A stretch of 64,000 nt of DNA from Klebsiella sp. WP3-W18-ESBL-02 (GCF_014168815.1 NZ_AP021972.1:1922001-1986000), one strand, 5' to 3'. Counted from the stretch's first letter, positions 1 through 8,951 are shown. Notes: a model not told the origin generated them from the letters alone. Program-made: numbers and translations.

Positions 1-302
1 GAAATTTTATCCGCACCAAAGGAGAGAATGCGCGCCGCATCGTCGATGGACTTAATGCCGCCAGCGACGCAGAACGGAATATCAATGACTTCGGCGACGC
101 GAGAAACCCAGCTTTTATCCACCACGCGGCCGTCGCTGGAAGCGGTAATATCGTAAAACACCAGCTCATCCGCGCCTTCATCGGCGTAGCGTTTGGCCAG
201 CGGCACGATATCGCCAATGATTTCGTGATTGCGGAATTGCACGCCTTTAACCACCTGGCCATCACGTACGTCGAGACAAGGAATTATCCGTTTTGCCAGC
301 AT
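1..302 (-). CDS. hisF: Imidazole glycerol phosphate synthase, cyclase subunit (5' part only)
   Basis: Partial gene: the first 100 codons are inside the window and the rest lies beyond base 1. HisF uses ammonia from HisH to turn PRFAR into imidazole glycerol phosphate and AICAR (histidine synthesis, cytosol). The visible start encodes MLAKRIIPCLDVRDGQVVKG, the HisF signature with the catalytic Asp of the CLDVRDG strand, followed by the FYDITAS and VAGGIKS strands of the (beta/alpha)8 barrel. The start codon lies 19 bases inside the 3' end of hisA, so the two genes are translationally coupled. It is the last his gene visible here. Confidence 0.96.
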   Translation of the reverse strand, partial: MLAKRIIPCLDVRDGQVVKGVQFRNHEIIGDIVPLAKRYADEGADELVFYDITASSDGRVVDKSWVSRVAEVIDIPFCVAGGIKSIDDAARILSFGADKI

Positions 303-1021
303 TGGATGGCCTCCGTTACGTTGAATTTACCTTCCAACAGCGCGCGACCGACGATCACGCCGCGCACGCCGGTACCGCGCAGGGCGGCGATATCGTTGAG
401 ATCGCCAATGCCGCCGGAGGACTGAAACGCCACCTGCGGGTAGCGAGCGCAGACTTCTTCATACAGCGAGACGTTAGAGCCCGCCAGCGTACCGTCGCGC
501 GAAATATCGGTGCACAGCACGTGCTGTAAACCTACCGGCAGATAGGTTTCCACCAGTTCCTCCAGCGTCACACCGGAATTTTCCTGCCAGCCGCTTACCG
601 CCACCTGTTTTGCGCCGTTTTCATCAATTCGCACGTCCAGCGCCAGCACCAGATGTTCCGCGCCAAAGCGCTTAAACCAGCCCTTCACGATCTCCGGCGA
701 TTTCACCGCCGTCGAACCTACCACCACGCGCGCGACGCCGGCATCAAGCAGCGCGGCGACGTCTTCTTCTGTACGTACGCCGCCGCCTACTTGCACCGGC
801 ACGTTCACGCCAGCAACCAGCGTTTTCAGCAGCGGAATCTGCCGCTGCGCCGGGTCTTTGGCGCCGGTTAAATCGACCAGATGCAGCACTTCTGCGCCCT
901 GGGCCGCATAGTCCTGAAGACGCGGCAGCGGATCGGTACCGTAGTCGCGCTGCTGACCGTAATCGCCCTGGTGCAGGCGTACTACGGTGCCGTTAATCAA
1001 ATCTAAAGCCGGAATGATCAT
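284..1021 (-). CDS. hisA: ProFAR isomerase (HisA)
   Basis: Phosphoribosylformimino-5-aminoimidazole carboxamide ribotide isomerase, the fourth step of histidine synthesis. It is 245 residues, the E. coli length, beginning MIIPALDLI with the catalytic Asp of ALDLI. The second-half phosphate-binding strands (QVGGGVR, SSGGIGD, VIVGRALL) and the catalytic Asp of CTDISRDGT are present. An in-frame GTG lies one codon upstream (1024), but the ATG that overlaps the hisH stop (TGATG) fits the family start. Member of the his operon, overlapping hisH and hisF at its two ends. Confidence 0.97.
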   Translation of the reverse strand: MIIPALDLINGTVVRLHQGDYGQQRDYGTDPLPRLQDYAAQGAEVLHLVDLTGAKDPAQRQIPLLKTLVAGVNVPVQVGGGVRTEEDVAALLDAGVARVVVGSTAVKSPEIVKGWFKRFGAEHLVLALDVRIDENGAKQVAVSGWQENSGVTLEELVETYLPVGLQHVLCTDISRDGTLAGSNVSLYEEVCARYPQVAFQSSGGIGDLNDIAALRGTGVRGVIVGRALLEGKFNVTEAIQCWQNG

Positions 1022-1611
1022 CACATCTCCAGGAAATTTTTCAGCAGCTGTGCGCCCGCGGTGCCCGAACGTTCCGGGTGGAACTGGACGCCGTAAAAGT
1101 TATCTTTTTGTACCGCCGCGGTGAACGGTTCACCGTAATGGCACTGGGCGATGGTATTTTCATTGACCGGCATCGCGTAGCTGTGCACGAAGTAGAAATA
1201 CGCGCCGTCCTCAATGCCGCGGAACAGGCGATCGCCCGCCTTCGGATAAACGCGGTTCCAGCCCATGTGCGGCAGCGGCAGGCCGAAATCGGTCATTTTC
1301 GGCACGTCCTGGTCAATAATCCCCAGCATGTCGACGCCGTGGGTTTCTTCGCTGCGGCGGCCCAGTAGCTGCATTCCAAGGCAAATGCCGAGCACCGGCT
1401 GAGTGCAGGCTTTGATCAAATCCGCCAGGTCGCGTTCACGAATCTGATCCATGGCGGCCTGCGCGGTGCCAACGCCCGGCAGGAACAGTTTGTCCGCGCG
1501 CAGGACGACGTCCGGATCGCGGCTTACCACCGGCTCGTAGCCGTGGCGGGCAATTGCCGCCTTCACCGAGTGAAGGTTGGCACAGCCGGTATCAAGCACA
1601 ACCACGTTCAT
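1021..1611 (-). CDS. hisH: Imidazole glycerol phosphate synthase, glutaminase subunit
   Basis: Class I glutamine amidotransferase that feeds ammonia to HisF. It has 196 residues. The nucleophile elbow LGICLGMQLLG carries the catalytic Cys, and the C-terminal GVQFHPERSG carries the His and Glu of the triad. The ATG at 1611 overlaps the hisB stop as TGATG and matches the usual MNVVVLDTGCANL start; the one-codon-longer alternative start is less likely. Stop overlaps the hisA start, continuing the tightly packed his operon. Confidence 0.97.
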   Translation of the reverse strand: MNVVVLDTGCANLHSVKAAIARHGYEPVVSRDPDVVLRADKLFLPGVGTAQAAMDQIRERDLADLIKACTQPVLGICLGMQLLGRRSEETHGVDMLGIIDQDVPKMTDFGLPLPHMGWNRVYPKAGDRLFRGIEDGAYFYFVHSYAMPVNENTIAQCHYGEPFTAAVQKDNFYGVQFHPERSGTAGAQLLKNFLEM

Positions 1612-2678
1612 CACAGCACTCCTTTCGAGGAGGGAAGGGTATTGCCGTCCACGCGAATGGCCTGGCGCAGCGTGCGGCCAAAGACTTTAAACAGGCTTTC
1701 CACGCGGTGGTGATCGTTTTTGCCTTTGGTTTTCAGGTGCAGGGTGATGCCCATCGCATAGGAGAGCGAGCGGAAGAAGTGCTCGATCATTTCGGTGCTC
1801 AGATCGCCTACGCGCTGATAGGTAAATTCGGCTTTATATTCAAGGTGTGGCCGACCGGAGATATCCAGCGCGCAGCGCGCCAGGCATTCGTCCATCGGCA
1901 GCACAAAACCGAAACGGTTGATGCCCCGCTTGTCGCCCAGCGCCGCCTTCAGCGCTTCGCCCAGCGCCAGGCCGGTATCTTCAACCGTGTGGTGATCGTC
2001 GATATACAGATCGCCTTTCACGGTAATGTTCATGCGGAAGCCGCCGTGGGTGGCAATCTGATCGAGCATATGATCGAAGAAACCAACGCCGGTGTTGATC
2101 TTGCTGCCGCCTTCGCGGTCCAGCCAGACTTCCACGTCAATCTGGGTCTCGCGGGTATTACGTTCGATGCGCGCGTAGCGATCGCGGCGGGTCAACTGCT
2201 CGCCAATGGCCGCCCAGTTCAGGGTGTCACGGTGGTAGCGCAGGCCGGTGATACCCATGTTATTGGCCAGCTCGACGTCGGTGGCGCGGTCGCCGATAAC
2301 ATAGCTGTTGGCGGTGTCCATCACGCCATCGGCCAGCCAGGCGGTGACCAACTGCGTTTTCGGCTTCCGGCACGCGCAGTTATCGGCCGGCAGATGCGGG
2401 CAGATCAGGACATCGTCGAACGCGACGCCCTGTGACGTAAATATCTGCATCATCAGGTTATGCGGGCCGTCAAAATCGTCCTGCGGGAAACTGGCGGTGC
2501 CCAGCCCGTCCTGATTGGTAATCATCACCAGCTTGTAGCCCGCCTTTTGCAGCTTCAACAGCTCGGGAATCACGTCCGGCTCGAAGGCCAGTTTATCAAA
2601 ACGGTCTACCTGATAGTCGCTCGGCGGCTCGGAAATCAGGGTGCCATCGCGATCGATAAAGAGAAACTTCTGGGTCAT
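1611..2678 (-). CDS. hisB: Bifunctional histidinol-phosphatase / imidazoleglycerol-phosphate dehydratase
   Basis: Carries two steps of histidine synthesis. The N-terminal HAD phosphatase (about residues 1-165) shows the DRDGTL nucleophile motif and a zinc-binding loop with CPH and CAC. The C-terminal dehydratase (about 166-355) has the manganese-binding histidine motifs DHHTVEDT and DHHRVES and the FFDHM segment. Length 355 matches E. coli HisB, a fusion typical of gamma-proteobacteria. Its start overlaps the hisC stop by four bases (ATGA). Confidence 0.98.
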   Translation of the reverse strand: MTQKFLFIDRDGTLISEPPSDYQVDRFDKLAFEPDVIPELLKLQKAGYKLVMITNQDGLGTASFPQDDFDGPHNLMMQIFTSQGVAFDDVLICPHLPADNCACRKPKTQLVTAWLADGVMDTANSYVIGDRATDVELANNMGITGLRYHRDTLNWAAIGEQLTRRDRYARIERNTRETQIDVEVWLDREGGSKINTGVGFFDHMLDQIATHGGFRMNITVKGDLYIDDHHTVEDTGLALGEALKAALGDKRGINRFGFVLPMDECLARCALDISGRPHLEYKAEFTYQRVGDLSTEMIEHFFRSLSYAMGITLHLKTKGKNDHHRVESLFKVFGRTLRQAIRVDGNTLPSSKGVL

Positions 2679-3736
2679 ACGGTCTCCGCTTTCAAAGCGT
2701 CAATCACGCGCTGGCTCTCTGCTCGAGTGCCGATAGTGATGCGCAAACAGCCGCTTAAAGAAGGTTGTTTATTCTGGTCACGTAAGATAATGCCTTGATC
2801 CCATAAAGATTTAAATACGCTGGTTGAGGCTTTCATCCGTACCAGTACGTAATTGGTCTCGGAATCGAATACCTGCTCGACGCAATCAATGGTGCGCAGG
2901 GCGGTGACCAGATATTCGCGCTCCTCAAGGATCTGCGCCACTCGCTGGCGCATCGCGGCGATGCCCTGCGCGCTAAGCGCCTGGGCCGCGATATCGGCAA
3001 CCGGGGTAGAAAGCGGGTAGGGGGCAATCACTTTCAGCAGCAGCGCAATCACGTCTTCATTCGCCAACGTGAAGCCGCAGCGCAGCCCTGCCAGCGCAAA
3101 GGCTTTCGACAGCGTGCGCAGAATAACCAGATTTGGATACTCCGCCAGCCAGCCGGCGAGCGTGGCCTGCGGGCAAAACTCAATATAGGCCTCGTCGGCG
3201 ACGACCAGCGCTTTATCGCGGGTCATCTCCAGCAGCGTACGAAAGTCCTGCGGGTTGATAATCTGCCCGGTTGGGTTGTTCGGGCTGCACACGTATACCA
3301 CTTTGACGTTGTTCAGGCTGTCGGCAATGGCCGGAAGATCCAACTGCCAATCGGCTTTCGCTGGTACGGTGCGGCACTCAACGCCGATGGTTTCCGCGCT
3401 GACGCTGTACATGCCGTAGGTGGGGGGGCAAAACAGCACCGCGTCGCGGCCCGGTTCGCAAAAAGCGCGCACCAGCAGCTCGATGCCTTCATCGGCACCG
3501 CGGCTAACCAGCACCTGCTGCGGCTTCACGCCTGCGTAGGCGGCGTAGTTCTCAATGACCGCTTTGGGCTGGCATTCCGGGTAGCGGTTCAGCGTCTGCT
3601 GGCTGAGCTCAAACGGTACTGCTGTTGGGAATTCGTTGGCATTCAGCCACACGTCGCCTTTACCGCCCAGACGGCGGGCCGACTGATAGGGGGTCAGGGC
3701 GCGAACGTTGTCGCGGGCTAACTGTTCGATGCTCAT
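2675..3736 (-). CDS. hisC: Histidinol-phosphate aminotransferase
   Basis: PLP-dependent class I/II aminotransferase converting imidazole-acetol phosphate plus glutamate to histidinol phosphate. It has 353 residues. Visible are the substrate-site segment WLNANEFP, the CSPNNPTGQ loop, the VVADEAYIEF strand with the pyridine-binding Asp, and TLSKAFALAGLRCG with the PLP lysine. The start ATG overlaps the hisD stop by four bases and the stop overlaps hisB, so translation is coupled throughout. Confidence 0.98.
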   Translation of the reverse strand: MSIEQLARDNVRALTPYQSARRLGGKGDVWLNANEFPTAVPFELSQQTLNRYPECQPKAVIENYAAYAGVKPQQVLVSRGADEGIELLVRAFCEPGRDAVLFCPPTYGMYSVSAETIGVECRTVPAKADWQLDLPAIADSLNNVKVVYVCSPNNPTGQIINPQDFRTLLEMTRDKALVVADEAYIEFCPQATLAGWLAEYPNLVILRTLSKAFALAGLRCGFTLANEDVIALLLKVIAPYPLSTPVADIAAQALSAQGIAAMRQRVAQILEEREYLVTALRTIDCVEQVFDSETNYVLVRMKASTSVFKSLWDQGIILRDQNKQPSLSGCLRITIGTRAESQRVIDALKAETV

Positions 3737-5037
3737 GCTTGCTCCTTCAGGGCGTTGACGCGTAGGGTGACGGCGTTTTTGTGGGCGGTCAGCCGTTCGG
3801 CGGTGGCCAACGTTTCAATGGTGGAGGCGAGGGCGCTAAAACCTTCGCGCGACAGTTCCTGCACGGTCATCCGTTTCTGGAAATCGGCCAGCCCCAGGCT
3901 GGAGCAGGTTGCGGTGTAGCCATAGGTCGGCAGAACGTGGTTGGTCCCCGAGGCGTAGTCACCGGCGGATTCTGGCGACCAGTCGCCGAGGAACACCGAA
4001 CCGGCGCTGGTGATTTCATCAACCAGGTCGCGGGCGTTGCGGGTCTGAATAATCAGGTGCTCCGGGCCGTAGGCATTCGAAATTTCCACACACTGCGCCA
4101 GATCGCGGGCGACGATCAAACGGCTGGCGGAGAGCGCCTGGCGCGCGGTATCGGCGCGGGACAGCTCGGCGAGCTGGCGTTCTACCGCGTCGGCCACGTC
4201 GGCGGCAAGTTTTGCGTCCGGGGTTAACAGAATAACCTGTGAATCCGGGCCGTGTTCGGCCTGTGAAAGCAGGTCCGAGGCGACAAAGTCCGGGGTCGCG
4301 CCGCTGTCGGCGATAACCAGCACTTCCGACGGGCCCGCGGGCATATCAATTGCCGCGCCGTCGAGACGCTGACTCACCTGGCGTTTTGCTTCGGTGACGT
4401 AGGCGTTGCCTGGACCGAAGATTTTGTCCACTTTAGCGATGGACTCGGTGCCCAGCGCCAGCGCGGCAATCGCCTGCGCGCCGCCGACGTTGAACACCTC
4501 TTTAACGCCGCACAGCTGCGCCGCATAGAGAATTTCATCGGCAATTGGCGGCGGTGAGCAGAGCACCACCTTTTTACAGCCGGCAATACGTGCCGGGGTA
4601 GCCAGCATTAACACCGTTGAAAACAGCGGGGCTGAACCGCCAGGAATATAGAGACCCACGGACGCGATTGGGCGGGTAACCTGCTGGCAGCGCACGCCCG
4701 GCTGGGTTTCTATATCCACCGGCGGCAGAATCTGCGCGTTGTGGAAGGTATCAATATTGCGCACCGCCGCCTGCATGGCTTGCTTCAGCTCGTCGCTCAG
4801 ACGCGCGCCTGCCTGCTGAATTTCATCCTCGGAGACGCGCAGTGCGGCGACTTCCGTTTTATCAAATTTTGCGCTGTATTCACGCAGGGCCTTGTCGCCG
4901 TTGCTTTTGACGTTCTCAAGGATCTCGGCCACCGTACGCGTGATGCTGTCAGAGGCGGAGATGGCCGGGCGCATTAGCAGCGTCTGCTGTTCTTCGGGGC
5001 TATAGCTATTCCAGTCAATCAGGGTATTGAAGCTCAA
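3733..5037 (-). CDS. hisD: Histidinol dehydrogenase
   Basis: Zinc- and NAD-dependent enzyme for the last two oxidations of histidine synthesis. Length 434 as in E. coli. Family landmarks include the GGSAPLFSTV segment, the FGPGNAYVTEAKR NAD-site stretch, DMPAGPSEVLV, the SQAEHGPDSQ zinc-site region and the AYGPEHL motif with the catalytic Glu and His. It is separated from hisG by about 127 bases holding a REP pair, the only real gap in the operon. Confidence 0.98.
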   Translation of the reverse strand: MSFNTLIDWNSYSPEEQQTLLMRPAISASDSITRTVAEILENVKSNGDKALREYSAKFDKTEVAALRVSEDEIQQAGARLSDELKQAMQAAVRNIDTFHNAQILPPVDIETQPGVRCQQVTRPIASVGLYIPGGSAPLFSTVLMLATPARIAGCKKVVLCSPPPIADEILYAAQLCGVKEVFNVGGAQAIAALALGTESIAKVDKIFGPGNAYVTEAKRQVSQRLDGAAIDMPAGPSEVLVIADSGATPDFVASDLLSQAEHGPDSQVILLTPDAKLAADVADAVERQLAELSRADTARQALSASRLIVARDLAQCVEISNAYGPEHLIIQTRNARDLVDEITSAGSVFLGDWSPESAGDYASGTNHVLPTYGYTATCSSLGLADFQKRMTVQELSREGFSALASTIETLATAERLTAHKNAVTLRVNALKEQA

Positions 5038-5062
5038 AGTCGTTACTCCATCATGGGGCCAT

Positions 5063-5158
5063 GCCGGATGGCGGCGGTGCCTTATCCGGCCTACAGGGGC
5101 CGTAGTATTAATGCGTGTGACAATACTTGTAGGCCTGATAAGCGCAGCGCCATCAGGC
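5063..5158. repeat. REP pair (BIME) between hisG and hisD
   Basis: Two REP/PU-type palindromic units in opposite orientation: 5063-5094 (GCCGGATGGCGGCGG... ending TATCCGGCCTAC) and 5129-5158 (starting GTAGGCCTGATAAGCGCAG). The sequence between them has a further imperfect inverted repeat. The hisG-hisD gap of Salmonella is, from memory, one of the places where REP elements were first described, so the position is conserved. Likely effects are mRNA 3'-end stabilisation or a polarity step between hisG and the distal genes. Confidence 0.85.
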
Positions 5159-5164
5159 AGCCGA

Positions 5165-6064
5165 TCACTCCATCATTTTCTCAATCGGCAGCACCAGAAT
5201 TGAGCTGGCCCCCAGGGATTTGAGTTTTTCCATGGTTTCCCAGAACAGGGTTTCGCTGCTCACCATGTGCATGGCGACGCGCTGCTGATCGCCCGCCAGC
5301 GGCAGAATCGTTGGGCGTTCAGCGCCCGGCAGCAGTGCAATCACTTCGTCCAGACGTTCGGTCGGTGCATGCATCATGATGTATTTTGATTCACGGGCCT
5401 GAATGACGCCCTGAATACGGGTCAGCAGGCGGTCAATCAGCTGCTGTTTCGCCTCGCTCATTTCGCCGTCGCGCTGAATCAGGCAGGCCTTGGAGCGGAA
5501 CATCACTTCCACTTCACGCAGGCCGTTGGCTTCCAGCGTCGCACCGGTTGAGACCAGGTCACAAATGGCGTCGGCCAGGCCCGCGCGCGGAGCCACTTCG
5601 ACAGAACCATTCAGCAGACAGGATTTAAAACTAATGCCTTTCTGATCGAGGTAACGCTTGAGCAGGTGTGGGTAAGAGGTGGCGATACGTTTGCCGTCGA
5701 GCGCTGCCGGGCCGTCCCATGCTTCATCTGCTGGGGTAGCCAGCGACAGACGGCAGCCGCCGAAGTCAAGACGACGCAGGGTAAAGTAGCGCGGGTCTTC
5801 GCCCTGCGCGCGGCGGCTCAGCAGTTCTTCTTCCAGCACGTTTTCGCCGATGATGCCGAGGTCGACCACGCCATCCATAATCAGACCCGGGATATCGTCG
5901 TCACGGACGCGCAGAATATCGATAGGCATATTTTCCGCCATCGCAATCAGGCGCTGGGTGTGGAGATTAATTTTAATGCCACAACGGGCCAGTAATTCGC
6001 GTGAATCGTCGCTAAGACGGCCTGATTTCTGAATAGCTATGCGTAAACGGCTGTTATCTAACAT
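5165..6064 (-). CDS. hisG: ATP phosphoribosyltransferase
   Basis: First, committed and histidine-inhibited step of the pathway: ATP + PRPP to phosphoribosyl-ATP. The start is taken at the ATG (MLDNSRLRIAIQKSGRLS) at 6064, giving 299 residues, exactly the E. coli long-form HisG. The longer upstream reading would run through the attenuator and is rejected. Features: KSGRLS, GIIGENVLEE, the PRPP-binding segment DLVSTGATLEANGL, and a C-terminal regulatory domain ending LVLPIEKMME. Expressed from the attenuated his promoter. Confidence 0.97.
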   Translation of the reverse strand: MLDNSRLRIAIQKSGRLSDDSRELLARCGIKINLHTQRLIAMAENMPIDILRVRDDDIPGLIMDGVVDLGIIGENVLEEELLSRRAQGEDPRYFTLRRLDFGGCRLSLATPADEAWDGPAALDGKRIATSYPHLLKRYLDQKGISFKSCLLNGSVEVAPRAGLADAICDLVSTGATLEANGLREVEVMFRSKACLIQRDGEMSEAKQQLIDRLLTRIQGVIQARESKYIMMHAPTERLDEVIALLPGAERPTILPLAGDQQRVAMHMVSSETLFWETMEKLKSLGASSILVLPIEKMME

Positions 6065-6098
6065 TCTGTATTCCTCATTACCCTGCTGAATTTGGTTC

Positions 6099-6135
6099 AA
6101 AAAAAAGCCCCCGGAAGATGATCTTCCGGGGGCTC
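6099..6135 (-). terminator. his operon attenuator (terminator hairpin)
   Basis: On the minus strand a strong GC-rich stem (GCCCCCGGAAGAT paired with ATCTTCCGGGGGC) runs straight into eight T residues. It sits between the His-rich leader peptide and hisG, as in other enterics. Ribosome stalling on the seven His codons upstream should prevent this hairpin when charged tRNA-His is scarce. Confidence 0.95.
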
Positions 6136-6195
6136 TCTTGCGTTCATGCACCACTGGAAGATCTGAATGTCTCCCAGCACACATCGCCTGAAAGA

Positions 6196-6246
6196 CTAGT
6201 CAGGGTGATGGTGATGATGGTGGTGTTTAAATTGAACGCGGCTCAT
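6196..6246 (-). CDS. hisL: his operon leader peptide
   Basis: A 16-codon ORF reading MSRVQFKHHHHHHHPD with seven consecutive His codons (a CAC/CAT mix) and a TAG stop. E. coli and Salmonella have the same peptide with Thr at position 2, so only that residue differs. It is the sensor of His-tRNA charging for the attenuator 60 bases downstream. Ribosome-binding site is weak (CGAGAAA). Confidence 0.96.
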   Translation of the reverse strand: MSRVQFKHHHHHHHPD

Positions 6247-6284
6247 AAATTTCTCGTTGAATGACTATTCACTTGATGTCTTTT

Positions 6285-6314
6285 AACCTAAACCACTTTT
6301 GTCGTTGAGTGCAA
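6285..6314 (-). promoter_or_regulatory. his operon promoter
   Basis: Minus-strand sigma-70 promoter: TTGCAC (complement of 6309-6314), an 18-base spacer and TAGGTT (complement of 6285-6290). The TAGGTT -10 and the following AAAAGACATC stretch match the enteric hisp1 promoter as I recall it. Confidence 0.8.
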
Positions 6315-6424
6315 GCGCTTTTTTCATTCATTAAATCAATTCATGTTGCCACTATAAATTGTCAGTTTTCGCCCGGTGGCGTAGCCTTAATAGAGGAGTG
6401 CAGTAGGAATCAGGAGATAGCGCA

Positions 6425-7246
6425 ATGAAGAAGGTGGCAATTGTCGGTTTAGGGTGGCTGGGTATGCCGCTGGCGCTGTCGTTGATGGCGCGCGGCTGGC
6501 AGGTAACCGGTAGCAAAACAACCGCCGATGGCGTTGAGGCGGCCCGTATGTGCGGCATTGATAGCTATCCGCTGCGGCTTGATCCGCAGCTGGTGTGCGA
6601 GGCGGACGATCTCGACGCGTTAATGAACGTGGATGCGCTGGTGATTACGCTACCGGCGCGCCGTAGCGGGCCGGGTGAAGATTTCTATCATCAGGCGGTG
6701 CAGGAGATTGTGGATTCCGCGCTGGCGTATCATATTCCGCGTATCATCTTTACCAGTTCGACGTCCGTGTACGGTAAAGAAGAAGGCATGGTGAAAGAGA
6801 GCACGCCGCGTGAACCGGTCACCGCCAGCGGCAGCGTGCTGAAAGAGCTGGAAGACTGGCTGCATCAACTTCCAGGGACGTCCGTTGATATTCTGCGTCT
6901 GGCTGGGCTGGTGGGACCGGGTCGACATCCGGGACGGTTCTTTGCCGGGAAGTCGGCGCCGGACGGCCAACAGGGTGTCAATCTGGTGCATCTGGAAGAT
7001 GTGATCTCCGCTATTACGCTTTTATTACAGGCGCCGAAGGGGGGACACATTTATAACATTTGTGCTCCTTTACATCCGGCGCGCGGTATTTTCTATCCGC
7101 AAATGGCGCGTGAACTGGGGCTGGCGGTACCGGTCTTTAGCGATAGCGGCAAAGGAAAAGGCAAAATTATCGACGGTAATCTTATCTGCCGTGAGCTGGG
7201 GTTTGAGTATCAGTATCCGGACCCGCTGCGTATGCCGATGGAATAA
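6425..7246 (+). CDS. yeeZ: NAD(P)-binding SDR-type protein YeeZ
   Basis: Predicted NAD(P)-dependent epimerase/reductase of the atypical SDR family; substrate unknown. It has 273 residues (274 in E. coli) and matches YeeZ closely. The N-terminal VAIVGLGWLGMPLA is the Rossmann loop, IIFTSSTSVYG holds the SDR-like Ser and Tyr, and LRLAGLVGPGRHPGRF is also conserved. Divergent from the his operon, with a ribosome-binding site CAGGAGATAGCG before the ATG. In E. coli yeeY (LysR type) lies next to it; that gene is absent here. Confidence 0.93.
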   Translation: MKKVAIVGLGWLGMPLALSLMARGWQVTGSKTTADGVEAARMCGIDSYPLRLDPQLVCEADDLDALMNVDALVITLPARRSGPGEDFYHQAVQEIVDSALAYHIPRIIFTSSTSVYGKEEGMVKESTPREPVTASGSVLKELEDWLHQLPGTSVDILRLAGLVGPGRHPGRFFAGKSAPDGQQGVNLVHLEDVISAITLLLQAPKGGHIYNICAPLHPARGIFYPQMARELGLAVPVFSDSGKGKGKIIDGNLICRELGFEYQYPDPLRMPME

Positions 7247-7285
7247 TCGCCGTTGTTTTAGCAAATAGTGCTATAGATGAGATTT

Positions 7286-7309
7286 ATAATTCAGCAGTTG
7301 CTGAATTAT
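7286..7309. repeat. Perfect 11-bp inverted repeat upstream of plaP
   Basis: ATAATTCAGCA, two bases, then TGCTGAATTAT: a perfect palindrome 40 bases after the yeeZ stop. No T-run follows, so it is not an obvious terminator. It could be an operator or an mRNA 3' stem. It lies in the 346-base yeeZ-plaP gap, which otherwise holds the hairpin at 7409 and no gene I can support. Confidence 0.5.
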
Positions 7310-7408
7310 CAGACATTTAGATGAGTTAGTGCTGCGATCTTGCTTTCAGCGGCTTGTATTTTTGCTACCGATTGGGGCAAAATGTGCCGAATGTAAAAAA
7401 TTGAGATT

Positions 7409-7441
7409 AACCGACGTGCTTGCCGCGTCGGTTATTTTTTT
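7409..7441 (+). terminator. Intrinsic terminator in the yeeZ-plaP gap
   Basis: Stem AACCGACG/CGTCGGTT with a 9-base loop, followed by ATTTTTTT. It is 160 bases after yeeZ and 150 before plaP, so it ends either the yeeZ message or a short leader/small RNA starting around 7320-7380. Confidence 0.75.
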
Positions 7442-7592
7442 ACATCAAAACAACCATCAAATAAAAGAGGCCGGGCTTCGTACCGGATAGATACTTACTT
7501 AAAAAACGACAGTCGTTGTCGCTGAGGAAACAGAAAAAAAATGGGGCAATTTTTCAATTTTGCACCGGCTATCGCCGTCAAGGGGACTAACC

Positions 7593-8951
7593 GTGTCGCA
7601 TAACATTACTCCAAACACCTCTCGCGTGGAATTACGTAAAACGCTTACGCTTATTCCGGTTGTTATGATGGGCCTTGCCTATATGCAGCCGATGACGCTG
7701 TTTGATACGTTCGGTATCGTATCTGGCATGACCGACGGTCATGTGCCAACAGCTTATGCTTTCGCTCTGGTGGCGATTCTGTTCACTGCCCTGAGCTATG
7801 GTAAGCTGGTACGCCGCTATCCGTCGGCGGGCTCTGCCTACACTTATGCCCAGAAATCCATTAGCCCGACCGTTGGCTTTATGGTGGGTTGGTCTTCTCT
7901 GCTCGACTATCTGTTCGCGCCGATGATCAACATCCTGCTGGCAAAAATCTATTTTGAAGCGCTGGTGCCGTCGATTCCGTCATGGGTATTCGTCATTGCA
8001 CTGGTGGCCTTTATGACCGCGTTTAACCTGCGCAGCATTAAATCTGTCGCCAACTTCAACACCGTTATCGTGTTGTTCCAGGTGGTGCTGATTGCCGTCA
8101 TTCTGGGCATGGTTATCTATGGTGTGGCGCACGGCGAAGGTGCCGGTACGCTGGCAAGCAACCGTCCATTCTGGTCGGGTGACGCACACGTGATCCCGAT
8201 GATTACCGGGGCAACGATTCTGTGCTTCTCGTTTACCGGCTTTGACGGTATCAGCAACCTGTCTGAAGAAACCAAAGACGCTGAGCGTGTGATTCCGCGT
8301 GCTATCTTCCTGACGGCGCTGATTGGTGGCATGATCTTCATCTTCTCCACCTATTTCCTGCAGCTGTACTTCCCGGATATCTCTCGTTTTAAAGATCCGG
8401 ACGCCTCACAGCCAGAAATCATGCTGTACGTGGCGGGTAAAGCCTTCCAGGTTGGCGCGCTGATCTTCTCGACCATCACCGTGCTGGCTTCCGGTATGGC
8501 GGCGCACGCTGGCGTGGCGCGCCTGATGTACGTGATGGGCCGTGACGGCGTGTTCCCGAAAAGCTTCTTCGGTTACGTGCATCCGACCTGGCGTACGCCG
8601 GCGATGAACATCATCCTGGTGGGGGCGATTGCGCTGCTGGCGATTAACTTCGACCTGGTGATGGCAACCGCGCTGATTAACTTCGGTGCGCTGGTGGCGT
8701 TCACCTTCGTCAACCTGTCCGTGATTTCTCAGTTCTGGATCCGTGAGAAGCGTAACAAGACGCTGAAAGATCACTTCCAGTACCTGTTCCTGCCGATCTG
8801 CGGCGCGCTGACCGTTGGCGCACTGTGGGTGAACCTGGAAGAGAGCTCAATGGTTCTGGGCCTGATCTGGGCCGGTATCGGCCTGATTTACCTGGCCTGT
8901 GTGACCAAAAGCTTCCGTAACCCGGTTCCGCAGTACGAAGATGTTGCATAA
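7593..8951 (+). CDS. plaP: Putrescine importer PlaP (APC family)
   Basis: Low-affinity putrescine:proton symporter of the inner membrane (formerly YeeF). Twelve hydrophobic segments and the APC-type start LIPVVMMGLAYMQPMT are visible; the sequence is close to identical to the E. coli protein through the C-terminus (PVPQYEDVA). The start is taken at GTG 7593, which follows AAGGGGA and gives MSHNITPNTSRVELRK at 452 residues, the E. coli length; the longer in-frame reading from 7560 is not supported. Single gene with its own terminator. Confidence 0.95.
   Translation: MSHNITPNTSRVELRKTLTLIPVVMMGLAYMQPMTLFDTFGIVSGMTDGHVPTAYAFALVAILFTALSYGKLVRRYPSAGSAYTYAQKSISPTVGFMVGWSSLLDYLFAPMINILLAKIYFEALVPSIPSWVFVIALVAFMTAFNLRSIKSVANFNTVIVLFQVVLIAVILGMVIYGVAHGEGAGTLASNRPFWSGDAHVIPMITGATILCFSFTGFDGISNLSEETKDAERVIPRAIFLTALIGGMIFIFSTYFLQLYFPDISRFKDPDASQPEIMLYVAGKAFQVGALIFSTITVLASGMAAHAGVARLMYVMGRDGVFPKSFFGYVHPTWRTPAMNIILVGAIALLAINFDLVMATALINFGALVAFTFVNLSVISQFWIREKRNKTLKDHFQYLFLPICGALTVGALWVNLEESSMVLGLIWAGIGLIYLACVTKSFRNPVPQYEDVA

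Noticed and set aside
1554..2435. 293-codon plus-strand ORF
   Set aside because: Antisense to hisB, which is unmistakable; shadow of high-GC codon use.
5977..6184. 40-codon N-terminal extension of hisG
   Set aside because: The extra codons upstream of 6064 run through the attenuator hairpin and poly-T; the family start is MLDNSRLRIA.
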